Virus record (IMG/VR): IMGVR_UViG_3300032085_000150
Coordinates: 1-43,527 of that record
DNA length: 43,527 bases
Source: a virus
Reading direction: 5' to 3' (one strand)
Position numbers and translations under genes: made by a program
Notes under the pieces: generated by a model
Databases searched by the model: none
Told to the model about the DNA's origin: nothing
The model's input: only the letters and a program-made list of their open reading frames with translations
Shown: positions 38,540 to 43,527 of the stretch, one piece after another
Position numbering within the stretch: position 1 is the stretch's first letter
Layout: every line of letters starts with the position of its first letter

Positions 38540-40428
38540 TAACGTCTGCCGTTAGGTTGTACATCCATTCTTGTAGCACCTATTCTAAAACCTACTCCTA
38601 ACCTTGCTCCTTCGCTATTATCGTCATCTGATTCGATTCTTAGCACTGCTTGGCGAGCTCTAATTCTAGTATCAATTTTAGAAGTACTACTGGTGCAGGC
38701 GCTTGTTGTAGATGTTGATAAACTTTCTGCAGGAAAATTTCTAGTTTTAACTACCATGTTAATGGTTTGACCTGTGCCTCCACTTCCTGTGAATTTTATA
38801 TCAGGAATAATTCTTTTTATCGATTGAAACTCTTCTCCTTCCCCTAAATCAAAATCACTAGATTCTATAAACACATTGTCCATAGGAGAACCATCATCGT
38901 CATTACCTGTTTCATGGTTATATAAATACCCCACATCATTCGTGCTATACGTAGCCATTGGGGTGTTAAATATTCCCTCATCTAACCAAGAGCTTCTGGT
39001 TAAATCTCCTATAGTCCAAACTCCGTCTTCATAATTAAAAACTACATATTTATCTATAACCGAAGAACTTGAGGAACAATAAAACCATCCTACTTCGTCG
39101 AATTCTTTATTTACAAAGGCAAATGATTGAAAAGCTTGTCCTTCATTAAAATCACTAAAAACATAATCCTGAACAGTACAGGGAATATCTTGAACAGAAC
39201 CTGAATACGTATAAAATCCTTTTTTATCCATCCAATAAACACCTTTAGGAGTATTAACTGCTCCATTAGGGGATATTAACCCAACCCCTTCATTTACTAA
39301 ATTTACACCAAATGTAAAAGGTTGACCCACAAAAGTCATTGAATACAATGCAGTATCTGTCCAAATTAAAGTTTCTTGTCTAGCTCGAAGTGCTCCAATA
39401 ATTTGAGATCCTGCGGACAATCTAAAAGAACCTGCGGTATTGGTTGGTAAAGGCTCCCATTCAGAAACGTTTTCTTGGTCGCTCCAAGCTATAAATAAAG
39501 GATCTACTGCCCCTGATCGCGAGCTTCCTGATATTGGATCAGCGCCAAAACAAACAACGTGTCTATCCACGTCACTGACTAAAACTTGTAATGCTACCGT
39601 AGGTGTTAGATTTGCTCCTGATAAACTTGTTAAAGGTATTGCTCTAGTGGTTCCTAATGTAGCTGTACTTATGTCGTAATAAAAAACCCCACCTGCTCGT
39701 ACATTCATAACTAGGTCTTCTCCAAAATTATCATGAGACCATAGACGTAATTGATTAGAAGCTGTAATCGCTGTTGCTGAGCCCCAAGTTCCTGCTCCCC
39801 AAGTTCCTGCTCCCCACCCTGTAGACTCCACATAAGTATCTAGTCCTACGTTAATTTGGTATGCCCCTACGACAGAACTTCCGCCGTTACCACTATCGCT
39901 ACCGTTAGCTGTTACTGTTGCGCCAGAAGTATCTTTAGCTGTAATCGTATAAGTACTAACACCTGTAACTAAAAGTATTTGATATTCTTGATTTAAAACT
40001 GTCGCGGTTACAGTCCCACCTAAACTAGCAGCGCCACTAAACGTAACAAAATCATCAGTTACTGCGCCGTGGTTTGTGTCTGTAATTGTAATAGTTGAAC
40101 TGCCGTTAGTTGCTGCAAATGTAACATCGCCTGCAGACGTGGTTTCTCGAAGAGGAGTAATATCATAAAAGTTATCTCCTTCTTTTATGTAATACTTCCA
40201 TGTAGCACCTAAACCTAAATATCTTGTTAAAGATAAATCTACCCAAGCATGAAGAGCTCTAACTGTGGATTGATATGTACTTAAAGTAGCTTTTGCCCAT
40301 CCACCTATTTTTTCAGGAAGACCTTTGCGAAATCGAACAAGGTTTGAATTAAACCAACCACCCTCGTTAGAATAGTCAGTTCCTTCTTTGTTAACTCCTG
40401 GTCGAAAAATGTATTTTTGTAAGGGCAT
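38539..40428 (-). CDS. Large virion/tail-associated protein (629 aa)
   Basis: Starts KYIFRPGVNKEGTDYSNEGG then WFNSNLVRFRKGLPEKIGGW, a sequence block common to marine phage tail-associated proteins. The body is beta-rich with Ser/Thr/Gly repeats (GTWGAGTWGSAT); it may be a tail adaptor or beta-propeller. No enzymatic motif. Two bases upstream of the 60-aa membrane gene's stop. Confidence 0.75.
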   Translation of the reverse strand: MPLQKYIFRPGVNKEGTDYSNEGGWFNSNLVRFRKGLPEKIGGWAKATLSTYQSTVRALHAWVDLSLTRYLGLGATWKYYIKEGDNFYDITPLRETTSAGDVTFAATNGSSTITITDTNHGAVTDDFVTFSGAASLGGTVTATVLNQEYQILLVTGVSTYTITAKDTSGATVTANGSDSGNGGSSVVGAYQINVGLDTYVESTGWGAGTWGAGTWGSATAITASNQLRLWSHDNFGEDLVMNVRAGGVFYYDISTATLGTTRAIPLTSLSGANLTPTVALQVLVSDVDRHVVCFGADPISGSSRSGAVDPLFIAWSDQENVSEWEPLPTNTAGSFRLSAGSQIIGALRARQETLIWTDTALYSMTFVGQPFTFGVNLVNEGVGLISPNGAVNTPKGVYWMDKKGFYTYSGSVQDIPCTVQDYVFSDFNEGQAFQSFAFVNKEFDEVGWFYCSSSSSVIDKYVVFNYEDGVWTIGDLTRSSWLDEGIFNTPMATYSTNDVGYLYNHETGNDDDGSPMDNVFIESSDFDLGEGEEFQSIKRIIPDIKFTGSGGTGQTINMVVKTRNFPAESLSTSTTSACTSSTSKIDTRIRARQAVLRIESDDDNSEGARLGVGFRIGATRMDVQPNGRR

Positions 40429-40430
40429 TA

Positions 40431-40613
40431 GTCATTTTAAAATAATTGATCAGCTAAGATAGCTCCCGTACTTAATAAAAGTGTAACTAAGGTAGCTATT
40501 ACAAATAACTCAAGACGTTTTATTCGATGAATAGTTTCGAGCCAACGTTCTGTACAAACTGCTTCGTGTCTTTCTATATGTGCGGCTACTTCCATTACGG
40601 TTCTTTTAGGCAT
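40431..40613 (-). CDS. Small membrane protein with charged helix (60 aa)
   Basis: MPKRTVMEVAAHIERHEAVC, then a basic helix (ERWLETIHRIKRLE) and one hydrophobic helix (LFVIATLVTLLLSTGAILA). The plan resembles XhlA-like lysis accessory proteins. TAATG overlap with the putative holin gene next door. Function inferred only from shape and neighbours. Confidence 0.6.
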
Positions 40614-40774
40614 TATTTATCTTTAGCTTTGCCTATATTTAAAGCTAAAAAATCTATTAGTTTATAGAGTTTTGTTAACCATTTATCTCCTTGAGGAGTT
40701 GGTGTAACCGCAGCTACAAGTGAAGCTATGGCTACAATAGCTGTAATCCACATAAATATATTAATCCACATCAT
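40613..40774 (-). CDS. Small membrane protein, holin-like (53 aa)
   Basis: Start taken at MMWINIFMWITAIVAI with GGAG nine bases upstream. One hydrophobic helix (INIFMWITAIVAIASLVAAV), then PTPQGDKWLTKLYKLIDFLA and a basic end. Similar sequences with 'TPTP.gDkw..KlykliDllALN' occur in phages as proposed holins. It may be a second lysis factor next to the 60-aa protein. Confidence 0.65.
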   Translation of the reverse strand: MMWINIFMWITAIVAIASLVAAVTPTPQGDKWLTKLYKLIDFLALNIGKAKDK

Positions 40775-41000
40775 CAACGTTATCTCCTTTTCCATTTAAA
40801 ACAGGTTCTTCTATCACTTCTAAGGTACTTTGATAACCAACTAAAGCTGTAACTCTAATATCTAATTGATATTGTAGTTGAGCCATTTGCTCTCTAAGAT
40901 TTTGTATCTCTTGTTGCAAAGTTTCGGTATAAGCGATTCTTTGTTGTAATTGTGGGTCTACAGGTTGTTCTGTAGTTTCAGTTGTTACTTCTTCAGTCAT
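40761..41000 (-). CDS. Coiled-coil protein (79 aa)
   Basis: Gln/Glu-rich protein with a predicted coiled coil (about residues 15-50, RIAYTETLQQEIQNLREQMA) and acidic ends. No family recognised. It overlaps the upstream gene by one base and the downstream gene slightly. Possibly a structural or chaperone subunit of the tail. Confidence 0.55.
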   Translation of the reverse strand: MTEEVTTETTEQPVDPQLQQRIAYTETLQQEIQNLREQMAQLQYQLDIRVTALVGYQSTLEVIEEPVLNGKGDNVDDVD

Positions 41001-41308
41001 TATGAATTAGCTGCTATATAAGCTTTACCAGTTGTAACTCCGCCACTACAAGTAGTTTTTTTACTTGAAGATGAACCTACTACGTTAGGTGTATCATCAT
41101 CTGAATCAACAGGTTCGTAAAGCAAGATAGTTTCTAAATGATCAACATTACGCTGTACTACTTCATTTATCTCGGCTTGTGTCCAAGTTGTATCAGCTTC
41201 TGCTGAACCACCAACATACGTTGATTTTTTACCATTCGTATTGATGTCGTTGATAAGCGTTACGCTATCTGTTGCTGCTGTTAGCACTTCTGCTACTGTT
41301 TGAGCCAT
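41000..41308 (-). CDS. Hypothetical protein (102 aa)
   Basis: Ser/Thr/Gly-rich ends and a short helical middle (EINEVVQRNVDHLETILLYE). Starts with a GGAGAATAAAT ribosome site two bases after the tail-fibre stop. May be tail-associated through its position. No family recognised. Confidence 0.55.
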   Translation of the reverse strand: MAQTVAEVLTAATDSVTLINDINTNGKKSTYVGGSAEADTTWTQAEINEVVQRNVDHLETILLYEPVDSDDDTPNVVGSSSSKKTTCSGGVTTGKAYIAANS

Positions 41309-41310
41309 AT

Positions 41311-43527
41311 TTATTCTCCGTTTAATTTACTTTCTAATTCTTCGACTTTTGCCGAAAGTTCTTGTACTGCTTTGATAAGTGGATGCACAAACATTTCTTG
41401 TGAGATGCCCTGTATACTTGATTTATCTTCTATACTCCAACCACCAAAGTTGGTTATGTTATGTTTATCTAAAGCTTCTTTAACTTCTTGTGCTATAAGA
41501 CCATACATTTTTTCTTTGTATTCAGGTTCTGACTTTTCTTCATTATAGTCAGGCAAAGTGTTATCTATATCTGCTTTAGCTTTCCAAGTAAAAGTTACAG
41601 GTTTTAAATCATTTATAAATGCTAAACCACAATCATTATTAGGTGTTATGTTCTCTTTGTACCTTTCGTCAGATACTCTTGTCCAAGAAGCATTAGAACC
41701 AAATGAATTATAAACTCTATCACTTCCAGTAGAAGAACCAAAAGTTAAATGGCTATCTCCAAAACCTAAAGTGTTATATCCTAAAACAATTTGATAATTA
41801 CCTCCAACAGCAGAAGTTGCTGAACCATGACCTAAACAAGTATTACCAGTTCCTGTTGTTATAGCAGCGCCTGCAGCTTTTCCGACTGCTGTGTTACTAG
41901 CTCCTGTAGTGTTGCCTTGTAAAGCACCTTGTCCGAGACCTGTATTGTTAGAACCCGTAGTCGTGCCATATAAAGTATTGTGACCAAGACTGGTGTTTTG
42001 AGCTCCTGTTGTATTAGAGAAAGAAGCTGAAAAACCAACTGCTGTATTGTTTGATGCTGTTGTATTTGAGTACAAAGAACTAAGCCCAACTGCTGTATTT
42101 GAACTACCTGTAGTGGTTCCTGACATAGAACCTTGACCAACTGCTGTGTTTTCTAAACCTGTAGTATTAGCATCTAAAGTAAGAGAACCAACTGCTACGT
42201 TATTTGCACCTGTAGTGTTTGCTGTTAAAGAGTTATAGCCAACTGCTACATTGTTAGATGCTGTGGTGTTTGCGGCTAAAGCACCACTACCTACAGCAGA
42301 ATTAGCAGCACCCGTTGTATTTGCTACTAAAGCATTATTGCCTATTCCTGTATTTGCATTTGCAGTCGTGTTAGCCCCTAATGCCGCATTACCAAGAGCC
42401 GTGTTTGCCGCACCTGTTGTGTTAGCGTCTAAGGACACTGCACCAACTGCGGTGTTAGTACCACCTGTAGTGTTTGCTTGTAAGGCTGCTCTACCGATTG
42501 CGGTATTTGAAGCACCAGTTGTGTTTGCTAGTAAAGCTTGTGAACCCACAGACGTATTATCTGCTGCTGTCGTATTTGCTAGTAAAGACTGAAAACCAAC
42601 GGCTACGTTGTTAGCTGCTGTGGTGTTATCAGATAAAGCACCTAAACCTACGGCTGTGTTGTTACTTCCTGTGGTATTTGCATCTCCATTTTGTGAACCT
42701 ATAAAAACATTTGCAGTTCCTGTAGTTGTAGAAAGTCCTGCTTGAAAACCTACTGCGGTGTTAGAAGCATTTGAATTACCAGATACGTTAGAAACTTTTA
42801 AAGCTTCGTAACCTACGGCGGTTGACCTATGTGCTGTTACATTTCCATTTAAAGCTGCTGCACCTACTGCTACGTTGTTATTTCCTGTAGTGTTTAAATA
42901 TAAAGCAGCAGAACCAAAAGCAGTATTATCATTAGCTGTAGTATTATTTTCAAGAGTAGAATCACCCATTGCAACATTACGAGTTCCTGTTGTAAGGTCT
43001 TTTAAAGAACTAAAACCTACAGCAGTGTTATAGTCTCCAGTAGTCAAAGCTGCAAAAACATCTACACCTAATCCAACATTATAGTTAGCAGCATCTATAG
43101 TTCCTGTAGCATCATCACCAAACATAATTGATGAAGTACCAAAAGCTTTATACTTTAGTGCCGATCCATTAATAGTAAGTGCGTCTGTTTCTGTAGTTCC
43201 ATCTACGTCTATAGAACCAGCTAAATCTATGTCACCACTAAAGGTAGCTGTTTGTGCAAAAGTAGTGCCACCACCATCTGCTATAGTTATTGCATCGTCA
43301 CCATCTGTAAATTCTATTAATGGTGTTTGTATTGATGCTGTTGTTTCTATTACCTTACTTGTTTCTAAATTTAAAGATGCTAAAGCATCAGTTACCTTTG
43401 CTCCACTACCTGCACCATCTAAGTAAACCATCTTAGTTGCACCCGTTGGTATAGTTACAGTTGCTCCACTGCCTTGTTTTATAATAATAGACTGTGAGCC
43501 ACTTGTTCCATTCTCAATAATATGTAC
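41311..43527 (-). CDS. Tail fibre with YadA-like head repeats and S74 chaperone, 5' cut
   Basis: Open frame to the window edge (739 codons visible, VHIIENGTSGSQSIIIKQGS at the edge), so the true start is outside. The visible N-terminal part is beta-rich, followed by about two dozen 14-residue repeats of the form NTAVGxxxLxxNTTGA, the trimeric-adhesin head type. The C-terminus SDERYKENITPNNDCGLAFI and YGLIAQEVKEALDKH is the intramolecular chaperone of endosialidase (Peptidase_S74), which trimerises the fibre and cuts itself off, leaving the mature adhesin. Host-receptor binding is the inferred role. Confidence 0.92.
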   Translation of the reverse strand, partial: VHIIENGTSGSQSIIIKQGSGATVTIPTGATKMVYLDGAGSGAKVTDALASLNLETSKVIETTASIQTPLIEFTDGDDAITIADGGGTTFAQTATFSGDIDLAGSIDVDGTTETDALTINGSALKYKAFGTSSIMFGDDATGTIDAANYNVGLGVDVFAALTTGDYNTAVGFSSLKDLTTGTRNVAMGDSTLENNTTANDNTAFGSAALYLNTTGNNNVAVGAAALNGNVTAHRSTAVGYEALKVSNVSGNSNASNTAVGFQAGLSTTTGTANVFIGSQNGDANTTGSNNTAVGLGALSDNTTAANNVAVGFQSLLANTTAADNTSVGSQALLANTTGASNTAIGRAALQANTTGGTNTAVGAVSLDANTTGAANTALGNAALGANTTANANTGIGNNALVANTTGAANSAVGSGALAANTTASNNVAVGYNSLTANTTGANNVAVGSLTLDANTTGLENTAVGQGSMSGTTTGSSNTAVGLSSLYSNTTASNNTAVGFSASFSNTTGAQNTSLGHNTLYGTTTGSNNTGLGQGALQGNTTGASNTAVGKAAGAAITTGTGNTCLGHGSATSAVGGNYQIVLGYNTLGFGDSHLTFGSSTGSDRVYNSFGSNASWTRVSDERYKENITPNNDCGLAFINDLKPVTFTWKAKADIDNTLPDYNEEKSEPEYKEKMYGLIAQEVKEALDKHNITNFGGWSIEDKSSIQGISQEMFVHPLIKAVQELSAKVEELESKLNGE

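Noticed and set aside
41311-43431. Regular short repeats resembling a CRISPR array
   Set aside because: Repeats are in frame, 42 bases, and encode a 14-residue adhesin-head motif with no spacer pattern.
1-43527. Temperate phage or integrated prophage
   Set aside because: No integrase, repressor, attachment repeat or host flank is visible; the rest of the genome is needed to rule it out.

Overview
This window is a contiguous piece of an AT-rich tailed bacteriophage genome, not host chromosome. It holds a phage replication module, a lysis module and a virion/tail module, with genes packed end to end; start and stop codons commonly overlap as ATGA or TAATG. Terminase, portal and major capsid genes are absent and must lie outside the window. 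The tail-fibre gene is cut by the right edge and a small gene by the left edge. No integrase, excisionase, repressor, tRNA gene or CRISPR array was seen. Large virion proteins follow the lysis genes and no siphovirus-type tape measure is visible, so a short-tailed (podovirus-like) phage is the best guess, held loosely.

The host is probably a Gram-negative marine alphaproteobacterium. An outer-membrane CsgG-type lipoprotein pore is encoded, and many early genes carry the extended ribosome site AGAAAGGAG, which fits a 16S 3' end of CUCCUUUCU better than the E. coli-type end. Several families here (DUF6321-like, a GG-x-M virion motif, a CsgG/CsgF pair) are ones I associate with marine phages. 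The host call is inference.

Layout: apart from one gene, everything reads leftward (minus strand). Positions 19961 to 1 form the early/replication region: SSB-like protein, AEP primase, AlkB-like dioxygenase, UvrD-like helicase, SAM methyltransferase, a protein of the thymine-hypermodification (HMUDK_hel/AGPT-PPlase) type, a ThyA homologue, PolA, a sigma-4-like HTH protein, a VRR-NUC nuclease, a DUF932 protein, dUTPase and many small unknown proteins. These are split into cassettes by short promoters containing TGCTTTAYTC, sometimes as dyads with GTAAAG. Positions 20013-20282 are a non-coding switch region with repeated TCTATTAGA boxes. An SNF2-type helicase is the only plus-strand gene (20283-21725) and its stop codon overlaps that of the last virion gene.

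Positions 43527 to 21722 are the late region. Reading leftward they encode the S74-chaperoned tail fibre, small membrane proteins, a large tail-associated protein, lysozyme, three small basic proteins, a thermonuclease, holin-like proteins, then a curli-like cassette (CsgF, CsgG, a curlin-repeat protein, a FecR-domain protein and a CHASE2 adenylate cyclase), a sulfotransferase-like P-loop protein and six large virion or internal proteins.

The standout is the five-gene cassette at 31159-35865. Each gene overlaps the next, which suggests one polycistronic unit encoding a secretion pore, its adaptor, an amyloid-like substrate, a FecR protein that itself ends in a curlin repeat, and a membrane cyclase with a complete catalytic site. 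It sits directly behind the holin-like genes. It could assemble an extracellular fibre, alter the envelope before lysis, or link envelope state to cAMP; none of these is demonstrated by sequence.
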